Source: DATLFI01 sp035524895 (lineage in GTDB: Bacteria; Acidobacteriota; Thermoanaerobaculia; Multivoradales; Multivoraceae). Taken from it: a stretch of 19,588 nt of DNA. Both the position numbers and the translations under genes were made by a program. Each line of letters begins with the position of its first letter. The first letter of the stretch is position 1. Under the pieces are notes generated by a model. The model saw only the letters and a program-made list of their open reading frames with translations. It was not told the DNA's origin and made no database searches. Location of the stretch: positions 1 to 19,588 of the forward strand of contig DATLFI010000247.1 of the NCBI GenBank assembly GCA_035524895.1. Direction: 5' to 3'. Positions 1 through 7,672 of this stretch are shown here, one piece after another.

Positions 1-1175
1 ATCGCTTGCAGCATGTCGAGCGGCTCGCGCGCGAGCAGCCGCTCCAGCTCGAGCTGCCCGGAATCGCCGAGCTCCCGCAGCAGGGTCGCAGGGTCGAGCG
101 CGTGGAGCTCGGGACGCCCGACGGTCGGCACCCAGTAGTCGCGGAACGCAGTCAGCGAGCCGAGGTGGCCGTAGAGCGAGATCGAGTCGTCGAGTAGCCG
201 CCGCTTGCCGTGCAGCGCGTAGAGGTTCTCGAGGTCGAGCACGAACACGTCCTCGAGCTCCGCGGCCACGTCGGCGAGCACCAGGTTCACCTCGCGCGCC
301 AGGTTCAGGAAGCTGTCGCGCCCGCGGTCCGCCAAGCCAAGGGGCGTCGAGGTCGGCACCGGGACGTTGTGTAGCACGATCGGGCAGCTCGTCACCCGGC
401 GACAGGCACCGAGCACCTGGCGCAGGAGCGCACGCACGTCCTCGGGGCCGAGGCTGTGCGGCAGCGCCCCGGCGAGCAGGCTCGCGCCGCCTGCAGGGCG
501 GTTGGCCGCGGAGACGCTCGCGCCGTCGCGCGGGAAGCGAAACAACCGGCTGATGACCTCGCCACCGCCCAGGAACACCGCGTCGGGCTGCTTCTCGCCC
601 AAGAGCGCGAAGTCGGTCGCGGCCGTCGCGAAGGCTTCGACGCGAATACCTTCGCTCGCGGCGAGCTCGCGAAAGAGATCCACGTTGAGCTGGACCTCGC
701 AGGCACCCATGAAGACCACCTTCAGGTGGTGCTTCGGCGCCGGCGCTTCGCTCGACCCGATGCCCTTGGCCAGATCGAGCGTCCAGGCGAAGTTGCGCTC
801 GCCACCGGTCTTGAGCGGCGTCAAGGCCTCCCCGGAGGTGACTACCTGGCTGCCGAGGATTCGCCGGGCGATCTCCGCCTCGTCCCCGGCGCCGGTGTCG
901 AAGAGGAGGTTCGCCGCGAGCAGGTCGCCGAGGGTCGCAAGGAGCGCACTTTGCGGCTTCCCAGAGGCCTTCGAGGCCTCGACCACCCAGTCGCCCACCC
1001 GGGCCGGGGTCGCGAAGGCGTCGAGGATGGCCTTGACCTCGCCCAGGATCGTCAGCCGCCTGCCGACCAGCGCATTGGCGACCACGTAGAGGTCGTCTCG
1101 AAGCCACAGCTCCTGGACGAAACCAGAGCGCACCAATGTCAGGTCGCGCAGGCGATCGATCTGGGCGTCATCCAC
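1..1175 (-). CDS. SGNH/FkbH-like domain protein, 3' end cut by window edge
   Basis: The minus-strand frame from 1175 down to the left edge is open for 391 codons. It reads as a normal protein, while the overlapping frames are Arg/Ser-rich shadows. The GTG at 1175 is the first possible start: an in-frame TGA lies two codons upstream and GGAG sits 7 nt before it. Residues 1-95 look like a small winged-helix or PqqD-like module (inference). Residues 150-350 alternate strands and helices like the SGNH-type half of FkbH proteins: KVVFMGACEV near 152-161, PDAVFLGGGE near 197-206, CPIVLHNVPVP near 264-274, then a Asn-rich helix and VFVLDLENLYALHGK near 310-324. FkbH proteins usually carry a HAD phosphatase-like domain after this region; that part would lie outside the window. 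Such proteins load or transfer acyl or glyceryl units in natural-product pathways. The coding call is firm; the family call is moderate. Confidence 0.6.
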   Translation of the reverse strand, partial: MDDAQIDRLRDLTLVRSGFVQELWLRDDLYVVANALVGRRLTILGEVKAILDAFATPARVGDWVVEASKASGKPQSALLATLGDLLAANLLFDTGAGDEAEIARRILGSQVVTSGEALTPLKTGGERNFAWTLDLAKGIGSSEAPAPKHHLKVVFMGACEVQLNVDLFRELAASEGIRVEAFATAATDFALLGEKQPDAVFLGGGEVISRLFRFPRDGASVSAANRPAGGASLLAGALPHSLGPEDVRALLRQVLGACRRVTSCPIVLHNVPVPTSTPLGLADRGRDSFLNLAREVNLVLADVAAELEDVFVLDLENLYALHGKRRLLDDSISLYGHLGSLTAFRDYWVPTVGRPELHALDPATLLRELGDSGQLELERLLAREPLDMLQA

Positions 1176-1614
1176 GGCTCAACTCCGGTCCTCCGGACCT
1201 CGCCGGTCTCGCGCCGTCGAGCTGGCTCGCAGTCTCCACAGCCAGCGCGCCGCCCTGGTTCGGGGACCTCAGCCCAGGACAACGAGAAGGCAGGCGGACA
1301 CCGGTCCGCGATGATATCCGCGAGAGCGAGCTCGGCCACCTTGCTTGGCTTGCGCCCCGCCGCACCGCAGACGTGACGGTTGGCAGGCGGACGGCTCGGC
1401 ACAAACGTGCTATGGTCTATCTGCGAGAGAGCGTTTGCCCAGATCTCCGGCACGCCCAGAATCGGGAAACCCCGAGTCCCCCCGAAGTCAGTCGTACCCA
1501 TCGACAGGTCAGCGAGCTCCCGTCCGAAGGTTCCGGTGTTCGGAATCGAGTCCAGTTAGAGTACGTCCGGCCGTAGCGCCGGGCCGAGTTTCGAAGAAAG
1601 ATCGAGTTAGACAA
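1176..1614. other. Gene-free leader between divergent genes
   Basis: About 440 bp separates the divergent starts of the FkbH-like gene (minus) and the RRM gene (plus). Open frames here, such as one on the minus strand over 1139-1501, lack recognisable motifs and a good ribosome site. The sequence TGC-TATGGT at 1408-1416 could be an extended -10 element for the RRM gene, but no good -35 lies 16-18 nt upstream. A long untranslated leader before an RNA-binding protein gene would fit post-transcriptional control, but nothing in the sequence proves it. Confidence 0.4.
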
Positions 1615-1905
1615 ATGAAGAAGCTATATGTGGGCAACCTGCCCTTCTCCGCCACCGAGAGCGAGCTCAACACCCTGTTCTCCGAGTACGGCGAGGTTTC
1701 GAGCGTTGCCGTAGTCATGGACCGCGACACCGGTCGTCCGCGAGGCTTCGGCTTCGTCGAGATGGATGCCGACGGCGCCACGAAGGCGATCGGCGCGCTC
1801 AACGAGAAGGACTTCAACGGCCGCAACCTGACCGTCAACGAGGCGCGTCCTCGCGAGGGCGGCGGCGGCGGCAGGTCCAACAGCAACAGCAACCGGCGCT
1901 GGTAG
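1615..1905 (+). CDS. Single-RRM RNA-binding protein
   Basis: A 96-residue protein made of one RNA recognition motif and a short tail. RNP2 is LYVGNL at residues 4-9 and RNP1 is RGFGFVEM at about 43-50, with the aromatic residues that stack on RNA bases. The tail after residue 80 is Gly-rich, then Ser/Asn repeats, and ends NRRW. This is the usual layout of bacterial Rbp proteins, cytoplasmic RNA binders often linked to cold or stress response. The ATG at 1615 is chosen because the RRM begins at residue 3. The frame stays open upstream to 1345, but that stretch has no RRM-like sequence. No strong Shine-Dalgarno is visible; AAGAAAG lies about 15 nt upstream. A perfect terminator hairpin follows 80 bp after the stop, so the gene is probably monocistronic. 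Confidence 0.95.
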   Translation: MKKLYVGNLPFSATESELNTLFSEYGEVSSVAVVMDRDTGRPRGFGFVEMDADGATKAIGALNEKDFNGRNLTVNEARPREGGGGGRSNSNSNRRW

Positions 1906-1985
1906 GCCGAGCACGGATCGGCGGTCCGGGTTCTCGGGAGCTCGGTACCATCGCCGGACCGTGTTCGACGTCTCCAGCACACGTC

Positions 1986-2014
1986 AAAGGCCCTCTCTAA
2001 GAGAGGGCCTTTTT
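1986..2014 (+). terminator. Intrinsic terminator of the RRM gene
   Basis: A near-perfect hairpin has GGCCCTCTC at 1989-1997 pairing with GAGAGGGCC at 2001-2009 around a TAA loop. It is flanked by AAA upstream and ends in a run of five T at 2010-2014. It is placed 80 bp after the RRM stop codon. The A and T flanks extend the stem, so it may work in both directions. Confidence 0.9.
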
Positions 2015-2029
2015 CGTCGAGGACCCGGA

Positions 2030-2131
2030 CACCTCGCGCGCGAGGCGCTGCGGGCACTTGCCGTGTACCGGGACGACGAGGCGCTGGCCGACAGAGTCCG
2101 TGCCGCGACCGAAGCGCGCAACACGTCATGA
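2030..2131 (+). pseudogene. Possible 3' remnant of an alpha-helical (TPR-like) protein
   Basis: The frame ending at TGA 2129-2131 reads as a plausible protein C-terminus for about 33 residues. It contains LAREALRALAVYRDDEAL followed by ADRVRAATEAR, with helix-like spacing of Leu and Ala and a codon pattern like real genes here. Further upstream the frame runs straight through the RRM terminator, where it cannot be coding, and no start codon is available. I read it as the tail of a gene whose 5' part was lost. It ends 7 bp before the deacetylase start, a spacing typical of an operon. The match could be chance in GC-rich DNA. Confidence 0.35.
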
Positions 2132-2138
2132 TCTGGGG

Positions 2139-3128
2139 ATGTGCAGGAACCTTCGCTACCTGATCGTCTTGGGGCTGGCGTGGCTCGGCCCCTCGCAGCC
2201 AGCCTCCGCGGCGCCCGGAGCCCAGTCCGAGACCGGACCGACGGCCGAACGTCGCATCGCCGTCACCGTCGACGATCTTCCCGTCATCTCGACTACGGCC
2301 GATGCGGCGGTGTGGGCCGACGTCACGGCGCGACTGGTCGAGACCTTTCGCAAGAACGAGATACCGGCGATCGGCTTCGTCAACGAGACCAAGCTCGCCA
2401 GCAACGGCGGCGACCCCGACCCGGTGCGAGTCGCGCTGCTCGGGCGCTGGCTGGAAGCGGGGCTCGAGCTCGGCAACCACGGCTTCGCGCACCTCGACCT
2501 GCACCGCGTTCCGGCGGCTGAGTTCGAGGCCGACGTGCTGCGCGGCGAGCGCGTGCTGCGCCCGCTGCTGGCGCGCCGCGGCCTGGAGCCGCGCTTCTTT
2601 CGCCACCCCTACCTGCATACCGGCACGGACCTCGAGACGCGCGACCGGGTGGCAACGTTCCTGGAAGGACACGGTTACCGTGTCGCGCCCGTGACGGTCG
2701 ACAACTCCGATTGGATCTTCGCCCGAGCCTACGACCATGCGCTCGATCGAGGCGACGAGGCGGCGGCGACGCGGGTGGTCGAAGCGTATGGCCCCTACAT
2801 GGAGGCGATGGTCGCGTTCTACGAGGACCAGTCGCGCGCGATCCTCGGAAGGGAGATCCCGCTGGTCCTGCTCGTGCACGCGAACCGCCTCAACGCGGCG
2901 GGCTTCGACGACGTCGCAAGGCGCCTGCGAACGCGGGGCTACACGTTCGTCTCACTCGACGACGCGGTCGCGGATCCCGCCTATACCTCGGAGGACCGAT
3001 ACGTAGGACGGGGCGGGATCTCGTGGCTGCACCGCTGGGCGATCACTCGCGGCGTCGCGCCCTCGACCTTCCGCGGCGAGCCGACGACGCCGGAGTGGGT
3101 CCAAGAGCTCGCCGGCATCAGTGAATGA
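2139..3128 (+). CDS. Secreted polysaccharide deacetylase (NodB domain)
   Basis: This 329-residue protein has a signal peptide: basic CRNLR, hydrophobic core YLIVLGLAWLG, likely cleavage after PASA at residue 24. The NodB metal-dependent deacetylase motifs follow in order. VTVDDLP at 42-48 gives the Asp pair (D45, D46). NHGFAH at 113-118 gives the metal-binding His residues H114 and H118. RHPYLH at 155-160 is the groove motif, and LLVHANR near 244-250 supplies the late catalytic His (H248). It should remove acetyl groups from a polysaccharide or peptidoglycan outside the cytoplasm; the substrate cannot be read. ATG 2139 is chosen because it begins the signal peptide, although the frame opens at 2058. 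The ribosome site is poor: GGGG directly abuts the ATG. The stop overlaps the end of a convergent gene remnant. Confidence 0.85.
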   Translation: MCRNLRYLIVLGLAWLGPSQPASAAPGAQSETGPTAERRIAVTVDDLPVISTTADAAVWADVTARLVETFRKNEIPAIGFVNETKLASNGGDPDPVRVALLGRWLEAGLELGNHGFAHLDLHRVPAAEFEADVLRGERVLRPLLARRGLEPRFFRHPYLHTGTDLETRDRVATFLEGHGYRVAPVTVDNSDWIFARAYDHALDRGDEAAATRVVEAYGPYMEAMVAFYEDQSRAILGREIPLVLLVHANRLNAAGFDDVARRLRTRGYTFVSLDDAVADPAYTSEDRYVGRGGISWLHRWAITRGVAPSTFRGEPTTPEWVQELAGISE

Positions 3129-3354
3129 CCCCTTCGAGGCTCAGTCGAAACGCACCGTCGCGCCAGGAGTCGTCGTACTTCCAGACTCCGTTCTCGCGGT
3201 CCATGCGCGCCTCGCCCCGCACCTTTCCCCAATGCTCTTCCGCCTCGAACAGCAACACCGCACGATCGCCGTCGACGTAGCCGCCCGCGATCTTCGGCTG
3301 GGCGGGGACCTTCTCGGAAACGAGCGCGTGTTTCTCCTTTCCGAGGGGAGCGCA
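3118..3354 (-). pseudogene. 3' remnant of an unidentified gene, 5' end missing
   Basis: On the minus strand a 78-codon frame runs from just after an in-frame TGA (3355-3357) to a TGA at 3118-3120. It reads as a normal protein end: ALVSEKVPAQPKIAGGYVDG, then DRAVLLFEAEEHWGKVRG, then NGVWKYDDSWRDGAF. The alternating hydrophobic pattern and the closing GVWKYDDSW resemble the last beta strands of small extracytoplasmic NTF2-like or lipocalin-like domains, but I cannot name the family. There is no ATG, and the first GTG or TTG would remove half of it. Codon use matches real genes, and the other two minus frames are Arg-rich noise. It ends convergently and overlaps the last 11 bp of the deacetylase gene. 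I infer a gene whose 5' part was deleted or broken by a frameshift. Confidence 0.5.
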
Positions 3355-3425
3355 TCATGCCACTTCCCGTGCCCCACCGTAGCCAGCGGCGGTGACCTTA
3401 GACTTCCGCCTCGGAGGGGGATCCC

Positions 3426-6400
3426 ATGCTTCCAACCCTGGTCCTGCGGGCGAGCCGGCGCGTCACGTTCCTCGCCTCGTTCCTTGCTTTCCTCGTAGCG
3501 GCAGCGCCGCTCCTCGCTCTTCCGCGGGACGTCGGAAAGCTGCTGGACGCCCTGCCGTTCCGGCACATCGGCCCGATCGGCAACCGAGTCTCGGCGGTCG
3601 CCGGGGTACCGGGGCAACCGGGCACCTACTACGCGGGCGCCGCGTCGGGCGGCGTGTTCCAGACGAAGGACGGCGGCATCACCTGGCAGCCGATCTTCGA
3701 CGGCCAGTCGGCCGCTTCGATCGGCGCTCTGGCAGTGGCGCCGTCGGACCCCAACGTGGTCTGGGTCGGCACCGGAGAGAGTTTCATCCGCTCCAACGTC
3801 TCGATCGGCAACGGTGTCTACCGCTCCACCGACGCGGGCAAGACCTTCGAGCACGTCGGGCTCGACGCTTCGGGACGCATCGGCCGGATCGCGGTACACC
3901 CGCGCGACCCCGACACCGCGTTCGTGGCGGCGCTTGGCCACTGCTATGGACCGCAGAAAGAGCGTGGTCTGTACCGCACGCGCGACGGCGGCAAGACCTG
4001 GCAGCAAGTGTTGTTCGTCGACCAGGAAACCGGCGCGATCGACGTCGTGCTCCGACCCGACAATCCGCGCCTTGTCTACGCGGCGACCTGGCAGATGCGG
4101 ATCTCGACCTCGGGGCGCTGGAGCGGCGGCTCCGGCAGCGGCATCTTCCGTTCCACCGACGGCGGTGAGACCTGGGAGCGGCTGGGCGGCGGTGAGGGCG
4201 AGGCTGTCGCCAAAGGACTGCCGCACGCTCCCTGGGGCAAGATCGGCCTCACGGTGACAGCGGCCAGGCCCGACCGCGTCTGGGCGCTGATCGAGACCAG
4301 CTCGAACCGCGACTTCGCGCCGGTGCGCGGTCCCGAGGGCGAGGGCTTTCAGGGCGTGCTCTGGCGTTCCGACGACCGAGGCGACAACTGGGCCCTGGTC
4401 TCGCGCGACAACACGGTGACCCAGCGTCCGCTCTACTACACCCGCGCGGTCGCGGCCCCGGACAACGAGAACGAGATCACCTTCCTGGCGGTGCAGCAGA
4501 GCCTGTCGATCGACGGTGGCAGCACGATCACGGCACAGAACTCGGGCTGGGACCACCATGACATGTGGATCGACCCGCTCGACCCGGACCGCCGCATTAC
4601 CGGCCACGACGGCGGGGTCTCCATCACCACCAACCGCGGCAACACCTGGCTCAAGCCCCAGCTCCCGATCGCACAGCTCTACCGCGTGAACGTCGACGAC
4701 CGGATTCCGTACTGGGTCTACGGCAACCGTCAGGACGGCCCGTCGATGATGGGGCCCAGCAACACGCTGACCTCGGGAGACATTCCGATCGACGCCTGGA
4801 GCTCGGTCGGCGGCTGCGAGGTCGGGTTCGCGGTACCCACGCCGGGCCGCAGCGAGGTCGTTTGGACCGGCTGCTACGACGGCATCTTGGAGCGCTTCGA
4901 CCGCACCACCGGTCAGGCGCGCGACGTCAGCGTGTGGCCGATCGCGGTCGAGAGCTGGGCCTCGGAAGAGCTCGAGCTCCGCTTCCAGTGGTCGTTCCCG
5001 GTCGCGATCTCGCCCCATGATCCCGACACGGTCTATGCCGGCAGCCAGCACGTGCACCGCACCACCGACGGCGGGCAGAGCTGGCAGGAGATCTCGCCCG
5101 ACCTCACCTCCAACGACCCCGAGCTCCAACGACGTACCGGCGGGCTCACGCTCGACGACGCCGGGCCGACCATCGCGCCGGTGGTCTTCGCCATCGCCGA
5201 GTCGCCGCGCGAGCGCGGGTTGATCTGGGCCGGAACCAACGACGGCAGGCTCCAGGTCACCCGCGACGGCGGAATCTCGTGGAGCGACACCACCACGGCC
5301 TTGCGCGCCGCTCTCCCTGGCATGCCCGCGCTCGCGACGGTCTCGAGCGTGGAGCCTTCGCGGCACCGAGCGGGCCGAGCCTACCTCGCGCTCGACGCGC
5401 ACCAGGAGAACGACACCGGTACGTGGATAGCGCGCACCGACGACTTCGGTCGTACGTTCACCTCGCTGCGCGCCGACATCCCGCAGACGGTGTTCTCCTA
5501 CGCGCACGTCCTGCGTGAAGACCCTGAGGTCGAAGGGCTGCTCTACCTGGGCACCCACAACACACTGTTCGTGTCGTTCGACGACGGGAACCGCTGGCAC
5601 GAGCTGCGTTCCAGCCTGCCTCGGGCGCCGGTGCACTGGCTGGCGGTGCAGGAGCACTTCGGCGATCTCGTGCTCGCGACCTACGGCCGCGGCTTCTGGA
5701 TCCTCGACGACCTCTCGCCGCTGCGCGCGATCGCGCGCGGCGAGCTCGATCGGCCCCGCGACCCGCTACTGCTCGCCCCGCGCGACGCGTATCGCTTCCG
5801 CATGCGACCCGACCGGGTGACCCAGCCCGACGTGCCGGCGACCGGCGAGAACCCGCAGTACGGCGCAGCGCTCCACGTCTACGTGCCGGGCGGCTGGCGC
5901 GTGTCGTCCACAGCCGACGACGCAGAGGGCGCCGAGGAAGGTGACGGCGGCCTGCGCCTGCGCGTACACGACTCGGTCGGGAGGGTGGTGCGCGAGATCG
6001 CCGACGTCGCGACCGAGCCTGGGCTCCACCGACTGTTCTGGAACCTGCGTGGCGAGACCACCCCGGAGGTCGAGCTGCTGCTGCCGCCATTGGAGAATCC
6101 GCGGCTGCCGATGCCGGAGAGCGGCAAGCGCCCCTTGCGCGATGGCGGCCGCGTCGCGGTGCTCGAGCCGCCGGGGGTGTACCGCGTCGAGCTACTCCAC
6201 GGCGAAAACGTGCTCGGCGCCCATGAGCTGCGCGTCCTTCCAGATCCCGAGGCGACCCCCAGCCAGAAGGACCTCGACGAGCAGCTCGATCTCGTGCGCG
6301 AGCTGCACGAGGCCGTCGACCGCGCCGCGCGCACGATCCACCAGCTCGAGGACCTGCGCCTCCAGCTCGCCCGTTTGCGAGGGCGCGCCGCCCCCGGAAC

Positions 6401-6755
6401 GGGAGCCGCGGACGACATAAGCGCCGCCGCGGCCAAGGATCGGATCGAGCCGGCAGAGCGCGCGCTCGAGAGCATCGAGGACGAGCTCTTCGACCTGCGT
6501 TTGACCTCCGCCGGCCAAGACACCCTGCGCTGGAAGCGCAAGCTGTACTCGCGGCTCACCGACCTCTTCCGGCGGGTGCACCAGACCGACCACCGCCCCA
6601 CCGACCAGCATCGGGCCGTCGCCGCGACGCTGCTCGAGCAGCTCGAGTCGGTACGGTCGCGCTACCGGGCGGTCACGGAAGAGCAACTCCCGGCGCTGGA
6701 TTCCTGGCTGCTCGACGAGGGACTCGGCGGCCTCTCGATCGCGCCCAGTCTCTGA
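3426..6755 (+). CDS. Secreted sortilin/VPS10-like BNR-repeat propeller protein
   Basis: A 1109-residue exported protein. The signal peptide has basic RASRR, a hydrophobic core around residues 14-31, and cleavage near ALA-LP. The mature part starts with FRHIGPIGNR, the usual opening of this family. Asp-box (BNR) turns recur: KDGGITW at 81-87, STDAGKTF at 124, TRDGGKTW at 165, then STDGGETW, TTDGGQSW and TRDGGISW. They mark two consecutive beta propellers covering about residues 45-790. The remaining C-terminal third holds a beta-sandwich-like stretch (about 820-960) and a helical tail rich in Leu/Arg heptads (about 950-1060). Family members are often labelled glycosyl hydrolases, but no catalytic residues are established, so enzyme activity should not be assumed. 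GGAGGGGG lies 6 nt before the ATG, a strong ribosome site. The gene stands alone; the next gene is convergent. Confidence 0.9.
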   Translation: MLPTLVLRASRRVTFLASFLAFLVAAAPLLALPRDVGKLLDALPFRHIGPIGNRVSAVAGVPGQPGTYYAGAASGGVFQTKDGGITWQPIFDGQSAASIGALAVAPSDPNVVWVGTGESFIRSNVSIGNGVYRSTDAGKTFEHVGLDASGRIGRIAVHPRDPDTAFVAALGHCYGPQKERGLYRTRDGGKTWQQVLFVDQETGAIDVVLRPDNPRLVYAATWQMRISTSGRWSGGSGSGIFRSTDGGETWERLGGGEGEAVAKGLPHAPWGKIGLTVTAARPDRVWALIETSSNRDFAPVRGPEGEGFQGVLWRSDDRGDNWALVSRDNTVTQRPLYYTRAVAAPDNENEITFLAVQQSLSIDGGSTITAQNSGWDHHDMWIDPLDPDRRITGHDGGVSITTNRGNTWLKPQLPIAQLYRVNVDDRIPYWVYGNRQDGPSMMGPSNTLTSGDIPIDAWSSVGGCEVGFAVPTPGRSEVVWTGCYDGILERFDRTTGQARDVSVWPIAVESWASEELELRFQWSFPVAISPHDPDTVYAGSQHVHRTTDGGQSWQEISPDLTSNDPELQRRTGGLTLDDAGPTIAPVVFAIAESPRERGLIWAGTNDGRLQVTRDGGISWSDTTTALRAALPGMPALATVSSVEPSRHRAGRAYLALDAHQENDTGTWIARTDDFGRTFTSLRADIPQTVFSYAHVLREDPEVEGLLYLGTHNTLFVSFDDGNRWHELRSSLPRAPVHWLAVQEHFGDLVLATYGRGFWILDDLSPLRAIARGELDRPRDPLLLAPRDAYRFRMRPDRVTQPDVPATGENPQYGAALHVYVPGGWRVSSTADDAEGAEEGDGGLRLRVHDSVGRVVREIADVATEPGLHRLFWNLRGETTPEVELLLPPLENPRLPMPESGKRPLRDGGRVAVLEPPGVYRVELLHGENVLGAHELRVLPDPEATPSQKDLDEQLDLVRELHEAVDRAARTIHQLEDLRLQLARLRGRAAPGTGAADDISAAAAKDRIEPAERALESIEDELFDLRLTSAGQDTLRWKRKLYSRLTDLFRRVHQTDHRPTDQHRAVAATLLEQLESVRSRYRAVTEEQLPALDSWLLDEGLGGLSIAPSL

Positions 6756-6761
6756 GTCGCT

Positions 6762-6778
6762 CGCCTCGAATGGAGGCG
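6762..6778. terminator. Weak bidirectional hairpin between convergent genes
   Basis: CGCCTC at 6762-6767 pairs with GAGGCG at 6773-6778 around a 5-nt loop. It is in the 28-bp gap between the ends of the propeller gene and the SDR gene. No T-tract follows on either strand, so it is only a candidate terminator. Confidence 0.25.
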
Positions 6779-6783
6779 CTCAC

Positions 6784-7512
6784 TCACCACGGCTCCACCC
6801 ACGGCCGCAGGTCGAGCTCGTGGGTCCAGGCGCTCCGCTCCTGGCGGTGCAGCATCCAGTAGCTCTCGGCGACGTCATCTGGGCGCAGCAGCCCGTCCGG
6901 CGGGCGCTCGCGCACGAGATCGGGGAAGTTCTCGCGAATCCACGGCATGTCCACGGGACCATCGATGATCACGTGCGCCACGTGGACACCGCGCGGGCCA
7001 AGCTCGCGCGCCATGCTCTGTGCCAGCGCGCGCAGCGCGTGCTTCGCGCCGGCGAAGCCGGCCATCCCCGCTCGTCCTCTCAGGCTGGCGGTGGCTCCGG
7101 TGAACAAGATGGTGCCGCAACCTCGCGGCACCATCCTGCGCGCAGCCTCCCGTCCCACCAGGAAGCCGCTGAAACACGCCATCTGCCAGATCTTGAAGTA
7201 CTTGCGGCTGTCGAACTCGAGGATCGAGAACGCCACGTTGGCACCGATGTTGTGCACCGCGACCTCGATCGGGCCGATCTCGGCTTCGATACGGTCGTAG
7301 AGCGCGACGACCTCGCCCTCCTCGCGCGCGTCGCCCCCGAAACCGGTCGCCTCGCCGCCGCCTTCGCGGATCGCGCGCACCAGCGGCTCGAGCTTGTCAC
7401 CGGCGCGTCGAGCGACGCAGACGTGGTAGCCGCCGCGCGCGAACCGGCGGGCGATCGCGCCGCCGAGGCCATCTCCCGCTCCCCAGACGAGAGCGACCGG
7501 TGCTTGGGTCAT
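6784..7512 (-). CDS. SDR-fold oxidoreductase with Phe in the catalytic Tyr position
   Basis: A 242-residue short-chain dehydrogenase/reductase fold. The dinucleotide-binding motif is GAGDGLG at residues 11-17, which replaces the usual TGxxxGIG. HNIG at 87-90 stands for NNAG. Catalytic Ser is S143 in GATAS and Lys is K157, but the YxxxK position reads FAGAK, so the catalytic Tyr is Phe153. I recall a bacterial SDR subgroup with this same FTGATASLRG...FA.AKHALRALAQSMAREL signature, so the change may be a subgroup feature rather than damage. Without the Tyr proton donor, ordinary ketone reduction is doubtful. The protein is cytoplasmic, with no signal peptide. GAGG lies about 9 nt before the ATG. 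The gene is divergent from the alpha/beta hydrolase gene and convergent with the propeller gene. Its substrate is unknown. Confidence 0.88.
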   Translation of the reverse strand: MTQAPVALVWGAGDGLGGAIARRFARGGYHVCVARRAGDKLEPLVRAIREGGGEATGFGGDAREEGEVVALYDRIEAEIGPIEVAVHNIGANVAFSILEFDSRKYFKIWQMACFSGFLVGREAARRMVPRGCGTILFTGATASLRGRAGMAGFAGAKHALRALAQSMARELGPRGVHVAHVIIDGPVDMPWIRENFPDLVRERPPDGLLRPDDVAESYWMLHRQERSAWTHELDLRPWVEPW

Positions 7513-7563
7513 GGCTCGAGCCTCGTCCGAATATCTCGCCGCAGGCCGCCCATGCTACGGCAC

Positions 7564-7587
7564 GTTCGGATGTTCGGATGTTCGGTC
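7564..7587. repeat. Tandem 8-bp repeat GTTCGGAT, nearly three copies
   Basis: GTTCGGAT occurs at 7564-7571 and 7572-7579, followed by GTTCGGT from 7580. It lies in the 160-bp gap between two divergent genes. It may be an operator for a regulator of either gene, or just a slipped-strand repeat. Confidence 0.7.
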
Positions 7588-7609
7588 CGCCCAGCCACTG
7601 GTCTAGGAT
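7581..7609 (+). promoter_or_regulatory. Possible sigma-70-type promoter for the alpha/beta hydrolase
   Basis: TTCGGT (7581-7586) and TAGGAT (7604-7609) are separated by 17 nt. The -10 match is fair and the -35 is poor. Start of transcription would fall about 55 nt before the ATG at 7673. The -35 overlaps the third copy of the GTTCGG repeat, which would suit repression or activation through that repeat. Confidence 0.25.
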
Positions 7610-7672
7610 CCACAACATCGCCCGTAGGAACGACCCGGACCGCGCGCCTCCCGCGCGCGCGGGAGGCCCGCC

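Noticed and set aside
456..1376. 306-codon plus-strand frame with acidic and basic runs
   Set aside because: It lies opposite the FkbH-like frame, which has better protein character and a ribosome site. The plus frame has no recognisable motif.
1136..1576. Short frames in the leader before the RRM gene
   Set aside because: No ribosome sites and no motifs on either strand, and composition alone gives such frames.
3141..5657. 838-codon open frame on the minus strand
   Set aside because: It is antisense to the propeller gene, whose signal peptide and BNR repeats are clear. Long antisense frames are expected where codons end in G or C.
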